Assembly (NCBI GenBank): GCA_934317845.1
Contig: CAKRES010000012.1
Location: forward strand, 1 to 64,000
Direction of reading: 5' to 3'
From: an uncultured Lachnospiraceae bacterium
GTDB lineage: Bacteria; Bacillota; Clostridia; Lachnospirales; Lachnospiraceae
DNA: 64,000 nucleotides
Within the stretch, counting starts at the first letter, position 1. Every line of letters starts with the position of its first letter. The notes beneath the pieces were generated by a model. It did not search any database. It was given only the letters and a program-made list of their open reading frames with translations, and was not told the origin of the DNA. Both the position numbers and the translations under genes were made by a program. Positions 26,006 through 35,109 of the stretch are shown piece after piece.

Positions 26006-26018
26006 TTCTGATAAAAAG

Positions 26019-26051
26019 AAAAGCAAACCTTCGTATCCAAGGTTTGCTTTT
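26019..26051. terminator. bidirectional terminator
   Basis: AAAAGCAAACCTT (26019-26031) pairs with AAGGTTTGCTTTT (26039-26051) over 13 bp with T-runs on both sides. It ends the upstream TPR-like gene on plus and the tRNA gene on minus. Confidence 0.85.
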
Positions 26052-26055
26052 TCAA

Positions 26056-26141
26056 TGCCGGCGACCGGAATCGAACCGGTACGGGTATCACTACCCACGG
26101 GATTTTAAGTCCCGGGCGTCTGCCAGTTCCGCCACGCCGGC
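26056..26141 (-). tRNA. tRNA-Leu (anticodon UAA)
   Basis: An 86-base class II tRNA. The acceptor stem GCCGGCG pairs at the other end, followed by discriminator A. The anticodon loop CTTAAAA gives UAA at 26105-26107, the variable arm is long (GTGGGTAGTGATACCC) and the T-loop GGTTCGATTCC is canonical. CCA is not encoded. Terminator immediately downstream. Confidence 0.95.
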
Positions 26142-26304
26142 AGGAAACAAAGTGTTCCATGCGGTTTATCAACCGACAACAAAGATTATAACAAATGCCT
26201 TTTTATTTTGCAAGTGTTTTTTTCTTTTTCTGCAACTTTTGCGATTTTTTTCTTCTTCGCTTATAATAGAAGGTAGAAATTTCTTTCATCGGAGGAGAAA
26301 CACT

Positions 26305-28044
26305 ATGAAACTACTGCTGACTGCAATCAATGCCAAATATATTCATTCCTGTCTGGCAGTGTATGATCTTGCCGCCTACTGTAAGGATCTTCCTGCCCAT
26401 TGTGTGGTAAAGGAATATACGATCAACCAGCAGAAGGAGCATATTCTGCAAAGTATTTACGAGGAGCATGCCGATATCATTGCATTTTCCTGCTATCTGT
26501 GGAACATTTCCACTGTAACAAGTCTTGCACGAGAACTCAAAAAAGTTGCTCCGCACGTAAAAATCTGGCTGGGTGGTCCGGAGGTTTCCTACGATGCCCC
26601 TTCCTTTCTCCTGGAGCATCCGTATATTGACATGATCCTCTGCGGAGAGGGAGAAGAAACATTCCGGGAACTTATCTGCTGCACACTCTCTGGCAGCTCT
26701 TATGAACAGGTTTGTGGTATTACCTACCGAACCTCTGACGATGAAAATATATCTGCAATCCGCTCAACTCCGCCACGCCCTTATATTGATATGGATCGCA
26801 TTCCATTTATCTATGAGGATTTTTCTGCCTTTGTCAACAAGATCATCTATTATGAAACGAGCCGCGGCTGTCCATTTTCTTGCAGCTACTGCCTGTCCTC
26901 CGTGGACAAACGGGTACGCTTCCGGAGTCTTTCCCTTGTACTGCCGGAGCTTCAGAAGTTTCTGGATGCCCGCGTTCCACAGGTGAAATTCGTCGACCGT
27001 ACCTTTAACTGCCGCCATGAGCACGCCTACGCGATCTGGAGTTATATCAAAGAACATGACAATGGCGTGACCAATTTCCATTTTGAGATTTCTGCCGATC
27101 TTTTGAAGGAAGAAGACTTCCTGTTGTTTGAAACAATGCGTCCCGGACTGATCCAGCTTGAGATCGGTGTACAATCCACGAATCCGGAAACGATCACGGC
27201 CATCCTGCGAAGCATGCAGCTTGCGCCGTTAAAGAAAGCTGTTGCACGTATCCACTCCTTTGGGAATATCCATCAGCATCTGGATCTGATCGCCGGACTA
27301 CCGAACGAAACCTATGACCAGTTCCGGGAAAGCTTTAACGAAGTATATGCCATGCAGCCGGATCAGCTCCAGCTCGGATTTTTAAAGGTATTAAAAGGCT
27401 CTTATATGGCACAGCATGCAAAGGAATATGATCTTGTAACGCTCGATCGCGCACCATACGAAGTGCTGTCTACACGGTGGCTAAGCTATGACGATGTACT
27501 GCGTCTTAAGGGAATCGAAGAAATGGTAGAGATCTACTATAACAGTGGTCAATTTTCACGCACCCTCTCTTATGTACTGCCATTTTTTGAAGATGCATTT
27601 TCCTTTTATGAAACTCTGGCCTCCTATTACAAAGGAAACAATTTGTTTGACCGGAAGCATACCCGGCTTATGCGTTATGAAATCCTGCGTGATATGCTGA
27701 CGGAGTTTCAGCACGACACGGATGCCTGTCTGGATGAATATCTGATCGCGGATCTTTATGCTACCGAACGCATCAAAAAACGTCCTTTGTGGGCAGCGAG
27801 CGAGGCTGTCACAAAGGACGCAGCAAAACAGTTAAAAGACAGGAAGTGGCGACAGCTCCATCTAACACCAAAAGAACAGGAAGCCGTCGAGCACGCGCTT
27901 TCCCACCGTACAGAGCTTCATTTAGAGCAATATGCCAACACCCTGCACGGCGATATTTTGCTCTATAATTATAGCAGCCGGCATCCCCTTACCAATGAGG
28001 CAGAAAGGATCCGGCTGTCAGGTACTTTATTCAACAATAATTAG
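26305..28044 (+). CDS. B12-binding domain radical SAM protein (DUF4080)
   Basis: A 579-residue protein. The N-terminal cobalamin-binding Rossmann domain (about 1-140) contains LGGPEVSYD. The radical SAM core follows with the Cys189, Cys193, Cys196 cluster motif (CPFSCSYC). The C-terminal part matches DUF4080 proteins. The family is believed to modify unknown substrates using SAM radicals and cobalamin. GGAGGAG lies nine bases before the ATG. A longer frame runs back through the tRNA gene and is rejected. Confidence 0.9.
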   Translation: MKLLLTAINAKYIHSCLAVYDLAAYCKDLPAHCVVKEYTINQQKEHILQSIYEEHADIIAFSCYLWNISTVTSLARELKKVAPHVKIWLGGPEVSYDAPSFLLEHPYIDMILCGEGEETFRELICCTLSGSSYEQVCGITYRTSDDENISAIRSTPPRPYIDMDRIPFIYEDFSAFVNKIIYYETSRGCPFSCSYCLSSVDKRVRFRSLSLVLPELQKFLDARVPQVKFVDRTFNCRHEHAYAIWSYIKEHDNGVTNFHFEISADLLKEEDFLLFETMRPGLIQLEIGVQSTNPETITAILRSMQLAPLKKAVARIHSFGNIHQHLDLIAGLPNETYDQFRESFNEVYAMQPDQLQLGFLKVLKGSYMAQHAKEYDLVTLDRAPYEVLSTRWLSYDDVLRLKGIEEMVEIYYNSGQFSRTLSYVLPFFEDAFSFYETLASYYKGNNLFDRKHTRLMRYEILRDMLTEFQHDTDACLDEYLIADLYATERIKKRPLWAASEAVTKDAAKQLKDRKWRQLHLTPKEQEAVEHALSHRTELHLEQYANTLHGDILLYNYSSRHPLTNEAERIRLSGTLFNNN

Positions 28045-29078
28045 CGATAGGTCTTTACAAGCCATTTTCCCATCGCACTCAGATCAGCGGTTTTAAAGCC
28101 GCTGGTTTTTTTAACGTTCGGTTTTAACAATGAGGCTGTTTCAGCTTTGTTTGACAGACTCCAGCAGCAGTAGCTGACCTGATACTGATTGAGCAGCTTG
28201 ATCCATGCATTGGCAGAAGCCTGATCGATCGCGCCTCCTCCGGATGCTTCGCAGCCGGAAAACTCGGTACAAAAGATTGGCAGACCTTTCTTTAATGCCT
28301 TTTCACATTTGGCACGGTAACTGTCTTTATGGGTTGCAGCATAAAAATGAATCGCATACATCACGTTTTTATATTGGGAAAGTGGAGAGTCAGCTGCCAC
28401 ATCCACATCCTGTGACCAATTTGGCGTTCCGACGATCACGATTGCCTTTTTATTCTGTTTGCGGATCACCGGTATCACTGCCTTGGCATAGGATTTGATC
28501 GTCGCCCAGCTCGTTCCGCCATTCGGCTCGTTACAGATTTCATAGAAGACATGTTTTTCCTTCTTGTATTTGGCTGCTGCCTTTTTGAAAAATGCTTTCG
28601 CCTCTTTCTGGTGTGCCTTTGGTGTCCGGTCATTTAATACATGCCAGTCGATGATGACATACATACCAAGCTTTTTTGTTGCTTTTACGACATTATCGAT
28701 CGTTGCCAGCAATTTCTTTTTGCTGGCAGCATCCGTCACACAGTAGCCATTGTATTCCTCGGTATACATTGCCACCCGGACAACATTTACCCCCCATTCA
28801 TCTCTGAGGTTGGCGATCGCTGCCTCATTCATGTACGGATATCCCACGTCCCAGTTAATACCGTGACTGGATACCCCCTTCAACTGTACCGTCTCACCCT
28901 TTTCGTCTACCAGGCGGGTTCCCTTGACCTTTAGTCTTCCATGCTTGCCAAGACATGTCTGTGCATAAGGGATATTTTTGCGTTTTCCTGTCAGAGTTAC
29001 ATTTGCTCCCGATGCACTTACAAAACTTCCTAAAATCAGAACCAGACACAGCAGCAATGCTGCACTTTTCTTTTTCAT
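28041..29078 (-). CDS. secreted GH5 endoglucanase-like hydrolase
   Basis: A 345-residue secreted enzyme. Signal peptide (about 1-25, ending ASGA), then a GH5 (cellulase A-type) TIM barrel: an N-terminal DEKGETVQLKGVSSHGIN, the acid/base Glu in ICNEPNG and the nucleophile Glu in IFCTEFSG. Substrate is probably a beta-1,4-glucan. There is no dockerin or cohesin on it. It overlaps the convergent radical SAM gene by four bp. Confidence 0.9.
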   Translation of the reverse strand: MKKKSAALLLCLVLILGSFVSASGANVTLTGKRKNIPYAQTCLGKHGRLKVKGTRLVDEKGETVQLKGVSSHGINWDVGYPYMNEAAIANLRDEWGVNVVRVAMYTEEYNGYCVTDAASKKKLLATIDNVVKATKKLGMYVIIDWHVLNDRTPKAHQKEAKAFFKKAAAKYKKEKHVFYEICNEPNGGTSWATIKSYAKAVIPVIRKQNKKAIVIVGTPNWSQDVDVAADSPLSQYKNVMYAIHFYAATHKDSYRAKCEKALKKGLPIFCTEFSGCEASGGGAIDQASANAWIKLLNQYQVSYCCWSLSNKAETASLLKPNVKKTSGFKTADLSAMGKWLVKTYR

Positions 29079-29099
29079 ACCATCACTCCCCTGTGTGTG

Positions 29100-29663
29100 T
29101 TATTTTCCGGCAAATGTCTCAAAGTCTGATACGATCTCATCCGTATGATCAGAGCAGACATAGATCACATAATCGCCGCAAGCTTCCACAACTGCACCGT
29201 CTAAACGGGAATACTGTTCCGGAACATAATCCTTAAAGGATTCTTTCTGGCTTTCCAGACGTTTCTTCGCACCCTCTAACACTGCATCGACACGATCTGC
29301 GGAAGCTGCCTTGATGACCACCAGTTCATCTGCTAACGCAACGTCTGCGATCACTCCGGAGCACTCTGCAATATCAGCGTCCTCAAGCTCATAATAATAT
29401 GCGATCTTCTCCTGATCCAGTGTCTGTGTACTGGAAAGGCCAAGCTTTGACGCTGTCTGTTCCACCCATGCTTCGACCGTCTGTGCTTCGGAAACATCAC
29501 TGGTATCGTCCGTTCCGGCTGCTTCCTTTGTTGTCTCCTGCTTTTTATTATCCTCTGCTGCCTTATTTTCATTTCCACGGCTCATCACTAAGACCAGACC
29601 GATCAGGCAGACCACAACAATCACAGATAGCACACCAAGCGTGATCTTTTGTTTCTTATCCAT
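29100..29663 (-). CDS. DUF4358 membrane-anchored protein
   Basis: A 187-residue protein: signal-anchor (about 7-28), a Glu/Thr/Lys-rich linker (about 30-60), and a DUF4358 domain (about 95-185; ELVVIKA, FKDYVPEQYSRL, GDYVIYVCSD). It lacks a lipobox Cys. Operon with the SGNH gene, 14 bp downstream of it. Function unknown; found widely in Lachnospiraceae. Confidence 0.8.
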   Translation of the reverse strand: MDKKQKITLGVLSVIVVVCLIGLVLVMSRGNENKAAEDNKKQETTKEAAGTDDTSDVSEAQTVEAWVEQTASKLGLSSTQTLDQEKIAYYYELEDADIAECSGVIADVALADELVVIKAASADRVDAVLEGAKKRLESQKESFKDYVPEQYSRLDGAVVEACGDYVIYVCSDHTDEIVSDFETFAGK

Positions 29664-29677
29664 AATACATTTCCTTT

Positions 29678-30469
29678 CTAACGCATTTCATCTTTTATAT
29701 AATTCACCCATTTGGCATACGCATTTACCTTCAAATGATATCCGTCCGAACTGACTTTGGAAGACAAGCATTTCTTCTTTGTCACATAGTGGGAATGGAT
29801 ATCTACATAGCTGGTATATTCATAAGAGTTGCTCATTTTTTTGAGCCGCTTGTTCATTTTCACGATCCGTTCATTGGAAAGCCGCTTATGGGACTTGGCA
29901 AATTTAGACGTAACCGGAAGTAATGATTGCACATAAATCCTGGTATTTGGAAGCTTCTTATGCAGCTTCTCAAGCAATGTGCGGTAGTTGCTCTCAATAT
30001 CGGAAAGCGTATAACCCGAGTAGTTCATGTCATTAATACCGAGCATGACAAATATGTATTTCGGCTTTTTCTTTGTGATCGTTCCGATCTTTTTCTGCGC
30101 CTGTTCAATGCTCAAACCTTTTTTTGCAACCAGATTCTTTGTCTTGACATAACCATACAGACCAAGCCCCTCTGTCAGGGAATCTCCTAAAAAGACAGCT
30201 TCCCGAAACCGCTGCTGGTTGGCACGCAAAATATCCGCCTCTATGACTTCTTCAATGGATTCCATATAATTGTCTGGCTCCGGTGCGATCAACGTCTGCT
30301 CAAATGTCACAGACACCTCGGCTGGTTTTTCTTCTTTCTTTCCGGAACGAACCACGATCGCACCCACGATCAACACGATCAGGATCACATCCACGGCTAA
30401 AAAGATTGGAAAAAACAGATTCTTCTTCGTTCCGTTTCGATTGCTTTCTTCCCCACTCCGATTGCTCAT
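29678..30469 (-). CDS. membrane-anchored SGNH/GDSL hydrolase
   Basis: A 263-residue protein with one membrane segment (about 20-42) and an extracellular SGNH esterase domain: Ser97 in the GDS block (FLGDSLTEG), Gly/Asn in LGINDMN, and Asp-x-x-His in SDGYHLK. This fold removes acyl groups from polysaccharides or lipids. Neighbours include GH5, GH13 and DUF4358 genes, so a role in envelope or dietary glycan deacetylation is plausible. Confidence 0.85.
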   Translation of the reverse strand: MSNRSGEESNRNGTKKNLFFPIFLAVDVILIVLIVGAIVVRSGKKEEKPAEVSVTFEQTLIAPEPDNYMESIEEVIEADILRANQQRFREAVFLGDSLTEGLGLYGYVKTKNLVAKKGLSIEQAQKKIGTITKKKPKYIFVMLGINDMNYSGYTLSDIESNYRTLLEKLHKKLPNTRIYVQSLLPVTSKFAKSHKRLSNERIVKMNKRLKKMSNSYEYTSYVDIHSHYVTKKKCLSSKVSSDGYHLKVNAYAKWVNYIKDEMR

Positions 30470-30499
30470 CTTAAAACGCCTCCCATAATCCAGTGTATA

Positions 30500-32608
30500 T
30501 TACAGTGCCTTTAAGATAACACCTGAGATCTTAGGCAATGTGATCGTCAGTGTGTTATTTTGTATTCCATATGACTTTGGTTCCATCGAATATCCTTGTT
30601 CACTTGTCTCCATTAACCGGCATAACATCATGCCACTCGACATTCCGATCTGCCATACCGGAATTGTGATGGTCACATCTTCATAGTTATTGTTGATGCA
30701 GATCAAATATTTCTCTTCGTCGTCAAAACGTCCATATGCCAATACCTTATGTGCACCATAGACAATCTTTACTGATCCGGTCTTTAATGCCTTACTCTGC
30801 TTATGCAGAGCAATGATATCCCGATGGAACCGGATCAGTTCCTGATCCTCTTTGCCCCACGGATAGCATCTTCGGTTATCCGGATCGGTCCATCCGCAAA
30901 GTCCTGCTTCATCTCCGTAGTAGATCGTTGGTGCACCCGGCCATGTCATCTGTATCACAACAGCCTCCCGGAACACGCCCTTGTTGACATTTTCATTGGC
31001 GGCTTCCGGTCCCATTGATGCGGTACGTCCCACCTTGCGGTTCGTTCTCGTTAAAAAACGTGAATGATCATGATTGGAAAGCTCATTCATCGCAACCTGC
31101 AGCGAGTTCGTGTGAAATCTTGTCATGTGATGCTCCATTGCTCCTTTAAAGCTGTCTGCATTTCCCAGAAGATCCCCGATAAACTCATCACTGTGCTTTT
31201 CCATACCGGTTAAAAACCATGTCACCGGCTCCATGAATGCATCATAGTTCATAACGGTATCCCACTGATCTCCCGTAAGCCAGCTTCCCGGATCTCCGTA
31301 ATGCTCTGCTAAAATGATCGCATTCGGATTGGCATCCTTTACTGCCGTTCTGAAATCCCGCCAGAACTGATGGTTAAACTCCTCCGAATGTCCGAGATCC
31401 GCTGCCACGTCCAGACGCCATCCATCCGCATTATATGGTGGAGATACCCATTTGCGTCCAATATTTAAAATGTATTCATAAAGCTTTTTGCTTCCTTCGT
31501 AATTGAGCTTTGGCAAAGTGTCATGTCCCCACCAGCCATCGTATGCTTTGTTGTATGGCCAGGTTCCACCATCATAAAACTGATAAAAGCTGTGATATGG
31601 GCTGTCCTCTGCCACGTAGGCACCTTTTTCGTAGCCCTCCTGTTTTTCATAAATACGCTCCCGGTCGATCCATTTATTAAAGGAGCCACTGTGATTGAAT
31701 ACACCATCTAAAATGATCTTCATGCCGCGGCGATGCACTTCCTCCACCAGCTCGATAAACAACTGGTTGCTGGCTTCCAGATTCCGCTTGTCCGTTACAC
31801 GGGAAATGTATTTGGTTGCTTTGGAATTGTCCGTTTCTCCCGGTGGAAGCACGTCTCCTTCATCCACCACGATCCGTCCAAAATGAGGATCGACATAATC
31901 GTAATCCTGAATATCGTATTTATGATTTGATGGAGAAACAAAGATCGGATTTAAGTAAATGACTTCGACGCCAAGGTTCTGCAGATAATCCAGTTTGTCC
32001 ATGACACCCTGGAGATCACCTCCGTAAAACTCTCTGACATCCATTACCTTTGGATAACTGTTCCATTTTTCTTCTTTATGCACCGGTTCTCCGATATAGG
32101 CATACTCTGCGTTGACAACATCGTTGGTCGGATCTCCATTGCAGAAGCGATCCACGTAGATCTGATAAAAGATCGCTCCCTTTGCCCAGTCCGGAGTATA
32201 AAAGCCCGGACGTATTTTAAAGTTATAATAGGGATTCCAGTCACGATCCACCCCACGTGCATGATAGTAGCACATACTCCTTCCGGAATATACTTCAAAA
32301 TAATACTCTACCGGATCCTTTCCCGGTGGGATCACACCCTCGAAATAATCAAAGATGCGATCAGAAAATGCCCGATACATCGACACTTTAGTATCGTTAT
32401 AACATAACAGTACCCGGTCCACATTGTCCTTTGCCGTGCGGAGACGGACTGTGATGGAGTCCTCACAGGAAGGTTCCGCCGGAATGCGGTAAAAGGAAGT
32501 GCCATCAGAAAACAGCGCATCTTTATTGAGCACCGGCATGGACTGCCTGATATAATATAATTTTTTTTCATTTGCCGACAACCCGGCGGTATTTACATGA
32601 AATTCCAT
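30500..32608 (-). CDS. neopullulanase/maltogenic-amylase-like GH13 enzyme
   Basis: A 702-residue alpha-glucan hydrolase without signal peptide, hence intracellular. The N-terminal beta domain (about 1-130, CBM34-like) is followed by a GH13 barrel: nucleophile Asp400 (GWRLDVA), acid/base Glu435 (AEHYGD) and LSNHDHSRF for the third acid. Length and the N-terminal domain fit neopullulanase/cyclomaltodextrinase types that cut maltodextrins or pullulan. No clear operon partner. Confidence 0.88.
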   Translation of the reverse strand: MEFHVNTAGLSANEKKLYYIRQSMPVLNKDALFSDGTSFYRIPAEPSCEDSITVRLRTAKDNVDRVLLCYNDTKVSMYRAFSDRIFDYFEGVIPPGKDPVEYYFEVYSGRSMCYYHARGVDRDWNPYYNFKIRPGFYTPDWAKGAIFYQIYVDRFCNGDPTNDVVNAEYAYIGEPVHKEEKWNSYPKVMDVREFYGGDLQGVMDKLDYLQNLGVEVIYLNPIFVSPSNHKYDIQDYDYVDPHFGRIVVDEGDVLPPGETDNSKATKYISRVTDKRNLEASNQLFIELVEEVHRRGMKIILDGVFNHSGSFNKWIDRERIYEKQEGYEKGAYVAEDSPYHSFYQFYDGGTWPYNKAYDGWWGHDTLPKLNYEGSKKLYEYILNIGRKWVSPPYNADGWRLDVAADLGHSEEFNHQFWRDFRTAVKDANPNAIILAEHYGDPGSWLTGDQWDTVMNYDAFMEPVTWFLTGMEKHSDEFIGDLLGNADSFKGAMEHHMTRFHTNSLQVAMNELSNHDHSRFLTRTNRKVGRTASMGPEAANENVNKGVFREAVVIQMTWPGAPTIYYGDEAGLCGWTDPDNRRCYPWGKEDQELIRFHRDIIALHKQSKALKTGSVKIVYGAHKVLAYGRFDDEEKYLICINNNYEDVTITIPVWQIGMSSGMMLCRLMETSEQGYSMEPKSYGIQNNTLTITLPKISGVILKAL

Positions 32609-32642
32609 AATCCGTTCTGCTTAAAAGCTCTACCCTCATTTC

Positions 32643-34523
32643 CTATTCTTCTGTCTGATCACCGGAGCCATTTCCCTGTACTCCCGCATCTTCTGTATCT
32701 TCAAATAACGCCTCAAATTCCTGCTGATTGATGCGTTCTTTTAAAAGAAGCTCCTCCGCACAGCGGTGTAATACACTCATATTCTCTAAAATGATATTCT
32801 TCGCATCCTGGTAACACTGATCGATAATAGCCTTAACCTCTTTGTCGATCGTCTTTGCAACTGCCTCACCGTATGGTCTGGCATGACCAAGATCACGCCC
32901 TAAAAATACCTCGTCATCCTCCTGCGTCTCATAATTGACAAGACCCAGCTTCTCCGACATACCATACTTGGTTACCATTGCTCTGGCGTAAGCGGTTGCC
33001 TGCTTGATATCCTGGGAGGCTCCAGTCGTGATATCATCAAAGATCAGCTCCTCTGCAATGCGTCCACCGAGTCCGACCATAATGTCCTGGATCATCTTGC
33101 CCTTTGTCATGAAGACGTTATCATTTTCCGGAAGCGGCATCGTATAGCCCGCAGCACCTACGCCGGTCGGAATGATCGAAACTGTATAAACCGGACCAAC
33201 ATCCGGAAGCAGATGATAAAGAATCGCATGTCCGGTCTCGTGATAGGCCGTGATCTTGCGTTCCTTCTCCGGCACCAGACGGCTCTTCTTCTCCGTACCG
33301 ATACCGACCTTGATGATCGCTTTATCAATGTCTGCTTTCTTAATAAAGCGACGCTGCTCTCTGGCAGCTAAGATCGCTGACTCATTCATCAGGTTTTCCA
33401 GATCCGCACCGGAAAATCCCGCGGTCGTACGTGCGATCTCTTCCAGATTGACATCCTCTGCCAGTGATTTATCCCGTGTATGCACATGCAGGATCTCCAA
33501 ACGTCCTTTTACATCCGGTTTTCCAACGGAAATCTTACGGTCAAATCGTCCCGGACGAAGGATCGCAGGATCCAAGATGTCTACACGGTTCGTTGCAGCG
33601 ATCACAATGATACCCTCATTGACTGCAAATCCATCCATCTCCACGAGCATCTGGTTCAAAGTCTGCTCGCGCTCATCATGTCCGCCGCCCAGTCCGCTTC
33701 CGCGTCGTCTGGCAACAGCATCGATCTCATCAATGAAAATGATACATGGTGCGTTTTTCTTGGCTTCCTCAAACAGGTCACGCACTCTGGCTGCACCGAC
33801 ACCGACAAACATTTCCACAAAGTCAGATCCGGAAATGCTGAAAAACGGCACCTTTGCTTCTCCAGCGATCGCCTTTGCCAGTAATGTCTTACCGGTTCCC
33901 GGAGGGCCTACCATGATCACACCTTTCGGAATCCTTGCTCCGGCATCCATAAACCGCTGCGGTTCCTTTAAGAAATCCACGATTTCTCTTACTTCTTCTT
34001 TCTCTTCCTGTAAGCCGGCAACCTTTGTGAAATCCACATCCATATCCTCTGCCCGGATCACCTTCGCCTTGCTCTTGCTGAAGTTCATCATGCGGCTGTT
34101 TCCACCGCCGCCTCCTCCGGCTCCGGCAGTCATCATAAAGAACACAAACACAAACACAACGGTCATCAAAATATACGGAAGAATGCTCACCCAGATACTT
34201 GGCCGGTCAACATCCGTCATATGCACCTCAACATCGCTATAATCGCTGGTCACATGATCTACCACCGACGTTACATCTGATACATAAAACTGCTTCGTAC
34301 CCTTTCCCTTGATACTGGCAGCCACGACACCGGTCGGTACTTCCTCATTCTGTTTTATTACTATCTTGGTCACATCTCCGGCTTTCAAATCCTGCTCAAA
34401 CTGGTTGACGGTATATTCGTCCGTTGTATTCTGGGAGTTCAGATAGTAAAAATAAACACCCAGACACAATACGATCAGTAAGATCAGGTAAAAACCAAAT
34501 CCGCTCTTTAATCGATTATTCAA
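32643..34523 (-). CDS. ftsH: ATP-dependent zinc metalloprotease FtsH
   Basis: A 626-residue membrane AAA protease. Membrane segments at about 11-27 and 112-132. Walker A GPPGTGKT at 206-213, Walker B IIFIDEIDA, the second region of homology, and zinc motif HETGH at 428-432. It degrades misfolded and regulatory membrane proteins. Part of the conserved ftsH-hpt-tilS-spoIIE neighbourhood. Confidence 0.97.
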   Translation of the reverse strand: MNNRLKSGFGFYLILLIVLCLGVYFYYLNSQNTTDEYTVNQFEQDLKAGDVTKIVIKQNEEVPTGVVAASIKGKGTKQFYVSDVTSVVDHVTSDYSDVEVHMTDVDRPSIWVSILPYILMTVVFVFVFFMMTAGAGGGGGGNSRMMNFSKSKAKVIRAEDMDVDFTKVAGLQEEKEEVREIVDFLKEPQRFMDAGARIPKGVIMVGPPGTGKTLLAKAIAGEAKVPFFSISGSDFVEMFVGVGAARVRDLFEEAKKNAPCIIFIDEIDAVARRRGSGLGGGHDEREQTLNQMLVEMDGFAVNEGIIVIAATNRVDILDPAILRPGRFDRKISVGKPDVKGRLEILHVHTRDKSLAEDVNLEEIARTTAGFSGADLENLMNESAILAAREQRRFIKKADIDKAIIKVGIGTEKKSRLVPEKERKITAYHETGHAILYHLLPDVGPVYTVSIIPTGVGAAGYTMPLPENDNVFMTKGKMIQDIMVGLGGRIAEELIFDDITTGASQDIKQATAYARAMVTKYGMSEKLGLVNYETQEDDEVFLGRDLGHARPYGEAVAKTIDKEVKAIIDQCYQDAKNIILENMSVLHRCAEELLLKERINQQEFEALFEDTEDAGVQGNGSGDQTEE

Positions 34524-34567
34524 TTTGGTCTCCTTTCCACTGCAACTGGTCGATATTCACTGCTTTT

Positions 34568-35098
34568 CTATTCGTCGTCTTCCACGATCCCGATGTAAGG
34601 AAGGTTACGATACTTCTGTGCATAGTCTAACCCATATCCTACAACAAATTCATCCGGAATGGAAAATCCGGTATACTTCACATCTACCTCTACTTCCCGA
34701 CGTTCCGGTTTGCTCAAAAGCGTACAGATCTCAATGCTCTTTGGATTACGCTTTTTTAATACCGGGATCAGGTAGCTTAATGTCTTACCGGAATCAATGA
34801 TGTCTTCCGCGATCAATACCTCTTTGTCCTCCAGTGGCTCATCCAGATCCTTGACGATCTTTACAATACCTGACGACGATTTCTCATTGCCATAGCTGGA
34901 AATGCACATGAAGTCAATGGACACCGGAATTGTGATCCGTTTAGCCAGTTCGCATGCAAAAAAAGCCCCGCCTTTTAATATGCAGATCAAATGTACTTCT
35001 TTGCCTTCGTAATCCTTACTGATCTGTGCACCCAGATCATTGATCCTTGCATCTACTTCTGCTTCTGTCAGCAAAACCTTAATGTTATCCTCTGTCAT
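34568..35098 (-). CDS. hpt: hypoxanthine phosphoribosyltransferase
   Basis: A 176-residue purine salvage enzyme. The PRPP-binding motif VLIAEDIIDSGKTL and the FCISSYG-like flexible loop (MCISSYGNEKSS) are intact, and LKGGAFFACEL follows the family pattern. Eleven bp after tilS, the usual Firmicute neighbour. Confidence 0.95.
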   Translation of the reverse strand: MTEDNIKVLLTEAEVDARINDLGAQISKDYEGKEVHLICILKGGAFFACELAKRITIPVSIDFMCISSYGNEKSSSGIVKIVKDLDEPLEDKEVLIAEDIIDSGKTLSYLIPVLKKRNPKSIEICTLLSKPERREVEVDVKYTGFSIPDEFVVGYGLDYAQKYRNLPYIGIVEDDE

Positions 35099-35109
35099 TT
35101 CTTTCTCCT

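Noticed and set aside
26044..26304. N-terminal extension of the radical SAM gene
   Set aside because: It would read through the tRNA-Leu gene; GGAGGAG and the ATG at 26305 fit better.
33250..34242. Long plus-strand reading frame opposite ftsH
   Set aside because: It is the antisense shadow of ftsH, with no ribosome site and a composition set by the opposite codons.
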